Assembly (NCBI GenBank): GCA_016218105.1
Contig: JACRET010000095.1
Coordinates: 1 to 64,000, forward strand
Length of the DNA stretch: 64,000 bases
Direction of reading: 5' to 3'
Source of the DNA: Deltaproteobacteria bacterium
Lineage (GTDB): Bacteria; Desulfobacterota; GWC2-55-46
The translations under genes were made by a program, and so were the position numbers. Below, piece after piece: positions 35,392 to 43,125 of the stretch. The notes under the pieces are model-generated. The model was not told where the DNA came from, did no database searches, and was given only the letters and a program-made list of their open reading frames with translations. Every line of letters starts with the position of its first letter. Positions within the stretch are counted from its first letter, which is position 1.

Positions 35392-36698
35392 TGCGGCTTG
35401 ACGCGGGGATCTTCAACCCCGTCAAGAAGGCTTAGGGCGGATTTTTTTGCCTCGGAGATATTGGATTTAAGCCGCTCCCTTATGGAAGCCCTGCCTTCAT
35501 AAACCCTGTCGATCACATTCAGTATCCCGTCTTTCCCCATTCTCAACGGGTCCGCAACGCAGTCTTCAACCCCGATCGACTCCATGACGCCGAGAAATTT
35601 TTTACTGTATGCGATGGAGACCGACGGTATGTTCTGGGAGAGCGCAGCGATACACGCGTGCATTCGGGAGCCGATAAAAAAATCGCAAAGCCCTATGATG
35701 TACTTGATCTCATTCTGATCATATTCACCCTTTACCAGCGACAGCTTGCCGTTGTACCTGTCTTTTAATTCACGGTACACATCGAGCGACGCGTTAACGT
35801 CGCTCTCAAGGTGGGTAGGCCCGCCGAATACGTGAGGAATAAGCACGACGCTCGCGCCTTTCTTATTTATCAGAAAATCTATGATGTCGGCCGTTAGCTT
35901 CCTATAATCCGTTTTCAGGCCGAACATATTGTTCCGTGTGTATCCGCCGATGTAGAGAAGCCCGCTTATGTTGAGCCCGACGGTTGAGCCGGCTGTTATC
36001 CCGCCCTCGATTGAAAGCCTCTCGGGTTTAATCGGTTCGAGGATGAAGCCTACGTCATATCCGAACCTCACCTTGTCCGACCTGCCCCTTATGCCAAGCA
36101 GCTCCCTTGCCTCAATCATGCCGTTGTAGTCCCTAGAATAGACCGCCTCCGCGCTCTCCATTATGTATCTGGCTATAATTTGGGGGAGTTTCCCGTTGAA
36201 CGGCCCGAGCGTTTGAGGGAGTAAAACGAGCCTTTTTCCGCTTAGTATCACAAGTATCTGGGGGAGGGTGACGTATAGAAAACGTACCAGTCCGTATATG
36301 TCGCTAAAACTGTCCCCGCCCGCTATCGAGACGGCCAGGTCAGCCTCGTAAACCCTTTTCAGGCACGTATTGTTGGAAATGATGCTGTCCCGCATCTTTT
36401 TCGATGGGATAATCTTAAGTATCAGCGCGATGAGGATAAGCACAGCGATGTTATTGCTCAGATAGATCTTCTTTGAGAATCTCAGGTTTATGAGCGGGAC
36501 TAACAGCTCCCTGCCGTCAAGCTTCAAGGTATAGGTAAGGTCATGCTTTCCATAATCGAGGAGGCATACGTCCGAGGACGGGAACCTGTTTTTAATGCAT
36601 TTTATCGCCCCCGAAGTGAGCGCCCCGACCCCCATATTCTTTGTGCCGAATGACGCCCCGAGCAATAGGACTTTATAATGCTTATTCAAGGATTTCAT
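35373..36698 (-). CDS. Polysaccharide pyruvyl transferase
   Basis: A 441-residue member of the CsaB/WcaK family, which moves pyruvate from phosphoenolpyruvate onto a sugar to form a ketal and adds negative charge. Family landmarks are the N-terminal LLGASFGTKNMGVGALTSG, LAVSIAGGDSFSDIYG, LLPQTLGPFNG and the C-terminal DFFIGSRMHACIAALSQNIPSVSIAYSKKF. The ATG overlaps the end of the upstream glycosyltransferase gene by about 17 bases. The last residues and stop lie in a short repeat match. The target sugar is unknown. Confidence 0.88.
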   Translation of the reverse strand: MKSLNKHYKVLLLGASFGTKNMGVGALTSGAIKCIKNRFPSSDVCLLDYGKHDLTYTLKLDGRELLVPLINLRFSKKIYLSNNIAVLILIALILKIIPSKKMRDSIISNNTCLKRVYEADLAVSIAGGDSFSDIYGLVRFLYVTLPQILVILSGKRLVLLPQTLGPFNGKLPQIIARYIMESAEAVYSRDYNGMIEARELLGIRGRSDKVRFGYDVGFILEPIKPERLSIEGGITAGSTVGLNISGLLYIGGYTRNNMFGLKTDYRKLTADIIDFLINKKGASVVLIPHVFGGPTHLESDVNASLDVYRELKDRYNGKLSLVKGEYDQNEIKYIIGLCDFFIGSRMHACIAALSQNIPSVSIAYSKKFLGVMESIGVEDCVADPLRMGKDGILNVIDRVYEGRASIRERLKSNISEAKKSALSLLDGVEDPRVKPQWISDM

Positions 36699-37470
36699 TC
36701 TGGCACGGGATAGTGAGCCGTTCGGATCCGCTCATGCATTGTTTGGGAGTCCTGCAAGCCTTGAGCCTTGCGATGGCCCTCAAGCAGAGCATCCTTGATT
36801 TTTTTGGGTAGATTGTAGCGCAGCAGCTTTTGACGGGAAGCTCGCTTTGCCATTTAAGCCTTATGTATTCGGCGCACCTCCAGTACTCCACTGGAAGGCT
36901 TTTGACCCTAAGGCTGTTGTGCAGGCAGATATTGCTTATGGCGTAATTTTTAAGTCCGCGTCTCTTCGATTCAAGGCATATGTCGGTTCCGAAGAGATGA
37001 AAGTGAGGCATCAAAGGGTCGAATCTGAGCCCGGTATCTTTGCGGAAGGCTAAAAGCAGCTCATCGAGGCTTTGCACCTGGTCAGCCGCCCTGATGCCCC
37101 CAAGCTCACGCTGTAACCCGTTGGAATATACATGGCCCGCGGGGTTCCCGTCCATGGCTACTCCGTAACATCCGACGACGCCGCAACGCCCCTGTTTTTC
37201 AAGGAACGCTATCTCCTCGACAAATCTCTTGTCCCATCCCTCGGGCAGATATACGTCCTGGTGCATGAATACCAGTACAGGGTTCCGGGCCTCTTCTATA
37301 GCCTGGTTGTAAGCCAGGGCCGCGGAGCTGAAACGGCGTTTGGCTATTATCTCATGGCGGTGCCCGGTCTTGAAGACAGGGGAGGCCAGCGCGTTACCCT
37401 TAAAGACCTCTTCATCGTTTACGGAAATGATAAAAGTAATGGCGTATCTTTTTTTCAGGGATATTGGCAT
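36682..37470 (-). CDS. GT-A glycosyltransferase-like protein
   Basis: A 262-residue protein with a GT-A-like centre: AALAYNQAIEEARNPVLVFMHQDVYLPEGWD resembles the metal-binding region of family 2 enzymes, with HQD in place of DxD, and FDPLMPHFHLFGTDICLESKRRG matches the acceptor-side block. The N-terminus TFIISVNDEEVFKGNALASP also fits. It is shorter than most family 2 enzymes. The C-terminus is rich in Cys and basic residues. It overlaps the pyruvyl transferase gene. Sugar addition is likely but the donor is unknown. Confidence 0.75.
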   Translation of the reverse strand: MPISLKKRYAITFIISVNDEEVFKGNALASPVFKTGHRHEIIAKRRFSSAALAYNQAIEEARNPVLVFMHQDVYLPEGWDKRFVEEIAFLEKQGRCGVVGCYGVAMDGNPAGHVYSNGLQRELGGIRAADQVQSLDELLLAFRKDTGLRFDPLMPHFHLFGTDICLESKRRGLKNYAISNICLHNSLRVKSLPVEYWRCAEYIRLKWQSELPVKSCCATIYPKKSRMLCLRAIARLKACRTPKQCMSGSERLTIPCQNEILE

Positions 37471-37537
37471 ATGTACCTGGGCTTATTCGGCCGTTGGAAG
37501 ACATCACGCTATGGTGCATCAAACGGAACGGTCAGGT

Positions 37538-39043
37538 TTATGTGCGTCCTATGAATTTTACGAAGCCTGAATCCTTCCTGTACTTCATGAAGAAGGCTAT
37601 GGTCAGGATGTATGTGGCCATGCAGCCAAACGCCCCGATAGTGATATTAAGTATAGGCAGATGCGAAAAGAGGTTGTATGTCGATAACCATACAAGAGCC
37701 ACAAGGATAGAAACTGCCGAGGGTTTCAGAAAAATAGAGCCATACTGCCATAAATCGAGGTCGGATGTTCCGCGCACCTGAAAGACCTGAACGATATGCC
37801 CGAAAAACATCGATATCAGGCTCGCGGCCGCCCCTCCGATCACCCCGAAGTACTTAACGGCAGGGTAGATGATGATTATTATCATCAGGGTCCTTAAAGC
37901 GGTGGCAAGACGGTGTATCTCTGGCCGCCCAATCGCGAAATAGTATGTGACTATCGGGACGTTAACGATCCTCAGGAAAGAAGTCATCATGAGGATCGCG
38001 AAGGGGAGCGCCGCGTCACCGTAGCGTTCTCCGTAAAGTACCGTCAGCAGCTCTCTGGAATAGAGCATCATGTACAGGAGCATGGGGAAACCCAGGAAAG
38101 AGAGCACATACGTGATCTTCAGGATCACCGCGTTGCTTCTTTTTTTTTCCTCCTGCATCTCCGCGAATACAGGCATGGCGACCTGGCCTATGAGCGTACC
38201 GACCATCTGGAAGGGTATCCTCGCGAAGGCCGCCGCTATGCTGTAGAGGCCGAGCTCCTTTGGCGTGCAGAACTTGCCGATTATAAAAACGTCTATCTGA
38301 AGGAATATGTTAGTAAGTATCGGAAGCCCGAATACGCCCCGGGCGAACCTTAATATCGAATTGAGGTGGATCCTGTTAAACCGGAGCCCGGGCGGATAGA
38401 AGGAGACTATAAAGGAAAGAAAGCACCTCGCGGCAGACTCTACCGTAAACCCCGCTACCAGCGCCCAGACGTCCTGGATATAGAATACAAGTATAACCGC
38501 CGTAATTACGCCAAAGATACACCCCCCGAGGTTTACGATCACCCAGCTCTTGAAGTCCATCTTCTTGAAGGCCAGGTAAAGCCCGGCGCTCAGCGCCCCA
38601 TTAAAGATGATCGAGAGAAAGGCGATCCTCATAAGGGGGGTCAGCCCCGGCATGGAGTAAAACCCTGAGATCCACGGTGAGACGGCGTAAGCCGTCAGAT
38701 ACAGGCCAACGGAGCGCGCCATGGAAAGCCACCACGCCGCGTTTAGGAAAGTCTCCTCCTGTCCGTCGGCATTTTGTATTACCGCCGATTTGATGCCGAT
38801 GTCGGTGAATGATTCAAGGGCTGAGCTTACGGCGAGCACTATGGCCATAACGCCGAACGCCTCCGGCGTTATGACGCGCGCGATGATCATGTTCCTCGCG
38901 AGGCGCAATGCCTGCTCTATCGCGGAACCCGTTCCGAGCCAGATGCCGCCCCTCGTCGCCCTTGTAAAGAGGCTTTCCCCTCTGAATATCCTCGTCATCG
39001 ATGACGAAAAGAAGTTCGACAACGATCTTATGTTTTTTTTCAT
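37538..39043 (-). CDS. wzx: Wzx-type polysaccharide flippase
   Basis: A 501-residue inner-membrane protein of the MOP superfamily (Wzx/RfbX, MurJ-like) with about fourteen membrane spans. It starts like other members (RGGIWLGTGSAIEQALRLARNMIIARVITPEAFGV) and would flip the undecaprenyl-linked repeat unit to the periplasm. The gap upstream (39044-39386) separates it from the beta-helix gene and its terminator. A promoter must lie there or the transcript must pass through that terminator. Confidence 0.9.
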   Translation of the reverse strand: MKKNIRSLSNFFSSSMTRIFRGESLFTRATRGGIWLGTGSAIEQALRLARNMIIARVITPEAFGVMAIVLAVSSALESFTDIGIKSAVIQNADGQEETFLNAAWWLSMARSVGLYLTAYAVSPWISGFYSMPGLTPLMRIAFLSIIFNGALSAGLYLAFKKMDFKSWVIVNLGGCIFGVITAVILVFYIQDVWALVAGFTVESAARCFLSFIVSFYPPGLRFNRIHLNSILRFARGVFGLPILTNIFLQIDVFIIGKFCTPKELGLYSIAAAFARIPFQMVGTLIGQVAMPVFAEMQEEKKRSNAVILKITYVLSFLGFPMLLYMMLYSRELLTVLYGERYGDAALPFAILMMTSFLRIVNVPIVTYYFAIGRPEIHRLATALRTLMIIIIIYPAVKYFGVIGGAAASLISMFFGHIVQVFQVRGTSDLDLWQYGSIFLKPSAVSILVALVWLSTYNLFSHLPILNITIGAFGCMATYILTIAFFMKYRKDSGFVKFIGRT

Positions 39044-39227
39044 TTAATGAGGGGGTGATCCTGAAATTATCGAGTGGCCTGAAATGCCTGTGGCTTGTCG
39101 AGGCGTTCATCAGTCCTGCTCAGTTCTCACCGGCAGGCTGTTAAATTCTGTTCTTCTGAGTTTCTATAAAAGGCAGGTTTTATATGTTTGAGGAAAAACG
39201 CAGGCAACTCTGAAAAGACGGCGGAGA

Positions 39228-39340
39228 TTCAATTACCCTGCCGTAAATGGCAGGGATTGTCGGCAAGGTACTTGTCTTATATATAGCCCGGCTTTGACCC
39301 GCCCTTAAAAGGGCAGGAATCCGCCGGGTACCCGATTGAA
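39228..39340 (-). repeat. Dispersed 112-bp structured repeat, copy 3
   Basis: Reverse-oriented copy of the unit at 3923-4034 and 18936-19051. It starts TTCAATTACCCTGCC with the ACCCTGCC-GTAAAT-GGCAGGG hairpin, then GATTGTCGGCAAGGTAC, the CCCGCCC/AAAGGGC hairpin and ends CCCGATTGAA. It lies just downstream of the beta-helix gene terminator. Confidence 0.8.
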
Positions 39341-39370
39341 AAATCCCGCCCGCCGTGAGAAGCGGGCGGG
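39339..39370 (-). terminator. Rho-independent terminator after the beta-helix gene
   Basis: On the minus strand CCCGCCCGC (39370-39362) pairs with GCGGGCGGG (39353-39345), followed by ATTTTT. It begins 17 bases after the beta-helix stop codon and abuts repeat copy 3. Confidence 0.85.
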
Positions 39371-39386
39371 ACAAAATGCCCTGCTG

Positions 39387-40649
39387 CTAGTACACTGTAA
39401 GGCCTGTAGGGGCTGAAGGCGCGGATGCGGCGCTTGAGCCGTATTCATACGCCCCGCGGTCCCATACCCCGTCGCCGCCCCGCACATTGCCGTTCATGTC
39501 CGTGTTGTAGGTGGAGCCCAGGTCAAGGCCGCCGGAGGTCGCGCCGCCCAGCTGGAAGTTATTGGAAGCCGAATCAACAAAAGGGTTGCCGCTGCCGCTC
39601 TGGCTGTGCGTCTCCGAGGGCCCCGCGCCATAGAACGAGTTGTAGTCATGGGTGACGTTGCCGAATGAGATCTTCTGGCAGCTGTACCAGAGGTTGTTAT
39701 AAGCCGCATTCCCTCCGCCTGATGTCGCGTCGAACCATACGCCGGCATTGTAGCCCTTGAGGTTTACGAACGTGTTGTTGTGCACCTTCGTGTTAGTGAC
39801 CTTGTAGCCTGTCCATGTCGCCACCGCGCCGTTGCCTATGCTGTAGGTATAGCCGGGCGTATAGAAGAAGACGTTTCCGTATACCTGCCAGCCGTCGCCG
39901 TCAAAGACAAGTATGCCTGTTCCGGTAATGTCTTCCCACACGCTGTATCTGACGATGTTCCTGTGGGTTCCGCCGTAGGCTGATATGCCCTCCGAGTGTT
40001 CGGCCGCGGTGCTCATGTTCCTCGCCACATAAAGATATTCGAAGACCGAGTCGGTAGTCCCGCGGAGCAATATCGGGGCCCTCCCGGAGTCGTGGAGGTA
40101 GCAGTTGGATATGGTAAGATGGTTGGCCCCAAGGGTGTAGATTATGTCGTCCCCGCTCTCGGTGGACGTGCCGCGGTGCTGCATCTCGACGTGCTTTACG
40201 GTTATGTATGAAGGCGTATTGTCAAATCTCATAAGCTTGTTCGCTCCGGCTGAGATTATCTTGAACCCGTACCCTGTTTTACCGGAACCGGTCTGGCCGT
40301 CGAACACCCAGTAGCTTGTTTTGAAGGTTATAACCGCGTTAAAGGTTGCTGTGCCGTCGCCGTAACTGCTCTGCCAGCCAGAGTCAGTCCCGTGGTCAGT
40401 CAGCGTAGCCTTTTTAATATAGGTCTTTGTCGTGCCTGCGGTACTAAACGTATAACTTGGATAACTGCCGTCCGCTATATAATATACGTCACCGCGCGTA
40501 AGCGTGGCAGGCAAACTCGTCCATGCGTTTGCCCAATCTGACCCGCTGTTGTTTCCTGTTGCCCCGGCCCTGATAAAATGGTCGGCAGCCAGTGCCGCCT
40601 CCGGCACAAGGCAGAAAAACAACAAAACGAGTAGAATCAATTTCTTCAT
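39387..40649 (-). CDS. Secreted right-handed beta-helix protein
   Basis: A 420-residue exported protein with signal peptide (LLVLLFFCLVPEAALA), opening in a pattern typical of parallel beta-helix proteins: HFIRAGATGNNSGSDWANAWTSLP, then LTRGDVYYIADGSY. Repeating rungs follow (YITVKHVEMQHRG, HLTISNCYLHDSG, TGILVFDGDGWQVYGNVFF). Such folds bind or cleave polysaccharide (pectate lyase-like). No catalytic set can be named. It ends in SAPSAPTGLTVY, a stop TAG where FN3 domains often begin, but the same short tail ends other proteins of this kind. It has its own Crp-like promoter and terminator inside the EPS locus. Confidence 0.8.
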   Translation of the reverse strand: MKKLILLVLLFFCLVPEAALAADHFIRAGATGNNSGSDWANAWTSLPATLTRGDVYYIADGSYPSYTFSTAGTTKTYIKKATLTDHGTDSGWQSSYGDGTATFNAVITFKTSYWVFDGQTGSGKTGYGFKIISAGANKLMRFDNTPSYITVKHVEMQHRGTSTESGDDIIYTLGANHLTISNCYLHDSGRAPILLRGTTDSVFEYLYVARNMSTAAEHSEGISAYGGTHRNIVRYSVWEDITGTGILVFDGDGWQVYGNVFFYTPGYTYSIGNGAVATWTGYKVTNTKVHNNTFVNLKGYNAGVWFDATSGGGNAAYNNLWYSCQKISFGNVTHDYNSFYGAGPSETHSQSGSGNPFVDSASNNFQLGGATSGGLDLGSTYNTDMNGNVRGGDGVWDRGAYEYGSSAASAPSAPTGLTVY

Positions 40650-40704
40650 TACATCCTCCTTGAAGCTATTGCTGGTAATGTACCTTTTTTTGGTCTGTTC
40701 AATC

Positions 40705-40746
40705 AGGATACAGGAGGTTATAGTGAAAAAATGTGATTTAAATCAC
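40705..40746 (-). promoter_or_regulatory. Crp-like operator and promoter for the beta-helix gene
   Basis: TGTGATTTAAATCACG (40732-40747) contains a perfect 14-bp palindrome (40733-40746) fitting TGTGA-N6-TCACA. On the minus strand a -10 box TATCCT starts at 40710, exactly 29.5 bases from the operator centre: the class II spacing also found at 24001-24042. Predicted start about 40698, 49 bases before the gene. Confidence 0.6.
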
Positions 40747-40776
40747 GCTGTTATGATGCAATATTAATATGCTGAG

Positions 40777-41727
40777 TTAAGTCTTTACTCCAGCCTCCTT
40801 ATCGGCCTTGCCGCCCGTCCCGCCGCGCGGATAGAGTAGGGAGCTTATGCAAGCCGCGCTCCTGTTGATCTTGTGGAGGTTTACCCCCCTCCTGGCAGGG
40901 ATTAAGACCAAGAGCAGGCAGCCTTTCAGTATCCTTATGATCTGGTAGAGTATTGTTATAAGGACGAATACGTATTTTGAGGATCGGCCGTGATGTTTTT
41001 CCCAGTACTTTAGATTAGCCCTGTACATCTCGATATAGAATCTTACTGGCGCGTTGGCGGAGCTTCCTCCGCCGTAATGTATTGCCAAGGCTTCAGGGAA
41101 GTAGACGACCTTCCAGCCGCAGTCCCGGAATCTCTTGCACCAGTCCTTGTCTTCGGCGTAAAAAAAGAACCGCTCATCCAAAAGGCCGGCTTCCTCCAGG
41201 GCCTTTCTCCGTACCATGAGAAAACATCCGCTCAGGATATCGACCTCTTCTATGCCCTTATGCGGGAAAAATGCGAGGTCTTTATATATGGCGTCAAGCC
41301 CTATGGCCGTCAGAAAACTCCTTAATAGGGTTGGAAACTTCCTGCAGGTACGCTGGAGGGTCAGGTCAGGGTTTAAGACCATCGGCCCGGCCATCCCTGC
41401 CTCCGGGTGGGCCTCCATAAAATCTATCAGCCTGGGTACGCAGTCCTTAAGGAGTTTGATATCGGAGTTGATGAGGCACAGGTAGCGCCCGCTACTCTTT
41501 TCTATCCCGATGTTATTGGCCCTGGCGAACCCCAGGTTAGCCGCGTTTAAGACGGTCTTTACATGGGGGAAGAGCTTCCTGACCGCCTCAGGCGAGCCGT
41601 CCGAAGAGCCGTTATCGACTACTATGATCTCTTTTTTATACCCCCCTGAAGAGGACTCGATCGACTCCAGGCACTCGAGAAGGTATTTTTTGGCGTTCCA
41701 GCTTACGATGATGAAGGAGATATCCAT
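40777..41727 (-). CDS. Family 2 glycosyltransferase (rhamnosyltransferase-like)
   Basis: A 316-residue GT-A enzyme: FIIVSWNAKKYLLECLESI, IVVDNGSSDGSPEAV, YLCLINSDIKLLKD (DxD-type metal site) and the acceptor block RRKALEEAGLLDERFFFYAEDKDWCKR. This spelling is common in rhamnosyltransferase-like enzymes that act on EPS. A hydrophobic stretch near residue 250 may tether it to the membrane. It lies three bases after the polymerase-like gene. Confidence 0.9.
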   Translation of the reverse strand: MDISFIIVSWNAKKYLLECLESIESSSGGYKKEIIVVDNGSSDGSPEAVRKLFPHVKTVLNAANLGFARANNIGIEKSSGRYLCLINSDIKLLKDCVPRLIDFMEAHPEAGMAGPMVLNPDLTLQRTCRKFPTLLRSFLTAIGLDAIYKDLAFFPHKGIEEVDILSGCFLMVRRKALEEAGLLDERFFFYAEDKDWCKRFRDCGWKVVYFPEALAIHYGGGSSANAPVRFYIEMYRANLKYWEKHHGRSSKYVFVLITILYQIIRILKGCLLLVLIPARRGVNLHKINRSAACISSLLYPRGGTGGKADKEAGVKT

Positions 41728-41730
41728 CGC

Positions 41731-43044
41731 TTAAGTGTTAGCGCCGCTTGGCTTAAGCGCTCTCATTTGTTCCTTGGCGGCTGTTTGGAACGCGGACTCC
41801 CCGGCGATCCCTCTTGCCGTTGAGATCATCGCCAAAAGCATATAAAGGACGATCTTTATCTGGTCAAAGTAAGAGACCCCCCAGAAAGAGATGACGTGTA
41901 CAAAGAGCGACGCCCCGAGGGCCCAGTATATCTTCTGCTCGATCTCGTTTCCGGTGCTTTTGACGGCGCGCCCGATCGACTGGAAAGAGCAGGCAAGTAT
42001 CAGCAGGAAGAGGAACAGGGTGGCAAGCCCCCCGTCAACCCCGACCCTTACGAACTGGTTTGTGACGTCGAAAAGGTAATATCCCCAATCCGCTGTAGAC
42101 TGCACACCGTAAAGCCACCACTCGTCAAATCTTCTCAGGAACTGGTCGAAGAGATAAAACCTGTGGTAGCTTGTCGAACCGCCGAATATCCTTACCTTAG
42201 CCAGCAATGCCCAGACAGGCGCTTTCATAACCATATGAAGGGTGAAAAGCGCAAGCACAAGGCCCCACCTGAAAAGCCTCATCCTATCTCTGAATACCCA
42301 CATGCAGAGCGCGCCTACGCCGCCCAGATAGGCCAGTATCGGCCCGCTTGACGAAGAGCTGTACATGATGATGGTAGCCGCGATCAAGCCGGTAAGCATA
42401 AGTTTTCTCCCCTGGCCGTCCGTAAGACGCAGGGCCAGGAAAAACGGTAGTATGGCGGCCCCGAAAGTACCGGCTGTTATAGGGTGGGCGAAGGCCCCCT
42501 GACAGCGCATCTTGCCTTCACGGATGATCGTAAAATCGGAGACGCCGCCGAATACGGAAAAGAGGTTGCGCCCGTTGACCCTTTCAAGAAACATGGCCAA
42601 AGCCACCGGGATGGATACAAACGCGAATACCTTCATGAGCCAGACTATATCTCCAAAATCCCTGACAAGAAACCTGACAAGGAAGTAGATCCCGATAATA
42701 TCGAAAGAAACGCCCATCCTGTTTATGAATGCGCCGCTCGTCTTCCATAGAATAGTGTAGGCGGTCACGCTCGATATGACCCAGAGTACCATCAATTTAT
42801 CCATCGTGTTGAGCCTTATTCTGAATTCGCCCTTGAGTAACACCCTGGCCCACCCGAAGAGCACGATGATGCGGATTATGAAAAAGTCGAGGTTCGATAT
42901 CATGATCTTCTGCTGGAGCGGTATGAAGACGATCGCGAAGACCAGCGGCACCAGGGCCGCCTTTCTCGGGAGCAGAAGCATGAGTACCCCCGACACGAGC
43001 ATGAAACCGAGGGCAAGCGGGTGGAGAGGGGTATAATTTTCCAT
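41731..43044 (-). CDS. Wzy/O-antigen ligase-like membrane protein
   Basis: A 437-residue inner-membrane protein with about eleven spans and a large loop near residues 240-350, the layout of Wzy polymerases and WaaL ligases. The loop contains HRFYLFDQFLRRFDEWWLYGVQS, typical of the O-antigen polymerase-like family in EPS loci. It probably joins repeat units in the periplasm. Primary sequence does not separate polymerase from ligase; the presence of Wzx and Wzz in the locus favours polymerase. It follows the asparagine synthase-like gene. Confidence 0.8.
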   Translation of the reverse strand: MENYTPLHPLALGFMLVSGVLMLLLPRKAALVPLVFAIVFIPLQQKIMISNLDFFIIRIIVLFGWARVLLKGEFRIRLNTMDKLMVLWVISSVTAYTILWKTSGAFINRMGVSFDIIGIYFLVRFLVRDFGDIVWLMKVFAFVSIPVALAMFLERVNGRNLFSVFGGVSDFTIIREGKMRCQGAFAHPITAGTFGAAILPFFLALRLTDGQGRKLMLTGLIAATIIMYSSSSSGPILAYLGGVGALCMWVFRDRMRLFRWGLVLALFTLHMVMKAPVWALLAKVRIFGGSTSYHRFYLFDQFLRRFDEWWLYGVQSTADWGYYLFDVTNQFVRVGVDGGLATLFLFLLILACSFQSIGRAVKSTGNEIEQKIYWALGASLFVHVISFWGVSYFDQIKIVLYMLLAMISTARGIAGESAFQTAAKEQMRALKPSGANT

Positions 43045-43125
43045 ACGTTTCCTTAAATTAGTGAAGCTCTGAAGATATATATCTTCTTGTACTATGCCTC
43101 TTACTCGCAGCCTTATACCTGATAT

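Larger units (their letters stand above)
39044..39386. other. Intergenic gap before wzx
   Basis: 343 bases between wzx and the beta-helix gene. 39228-39340 is repeat copy 3 and 39339-39370 a terminator. In 39044-39227 I see no gene, no known RNA and no promoter that I would defend; AT-rich stretches near 39166-39190 could hold a -10 box. Confidence 0.5.

Noticed and set aside
39387-40649. Truncated FN3 domain at the beta-helix C-terminus
   Set aside because: The tail APTGLTVY looks like the first strand of an FN3 domain, but the stop is followed at once by a terminator and no further strand is coded in any frame.
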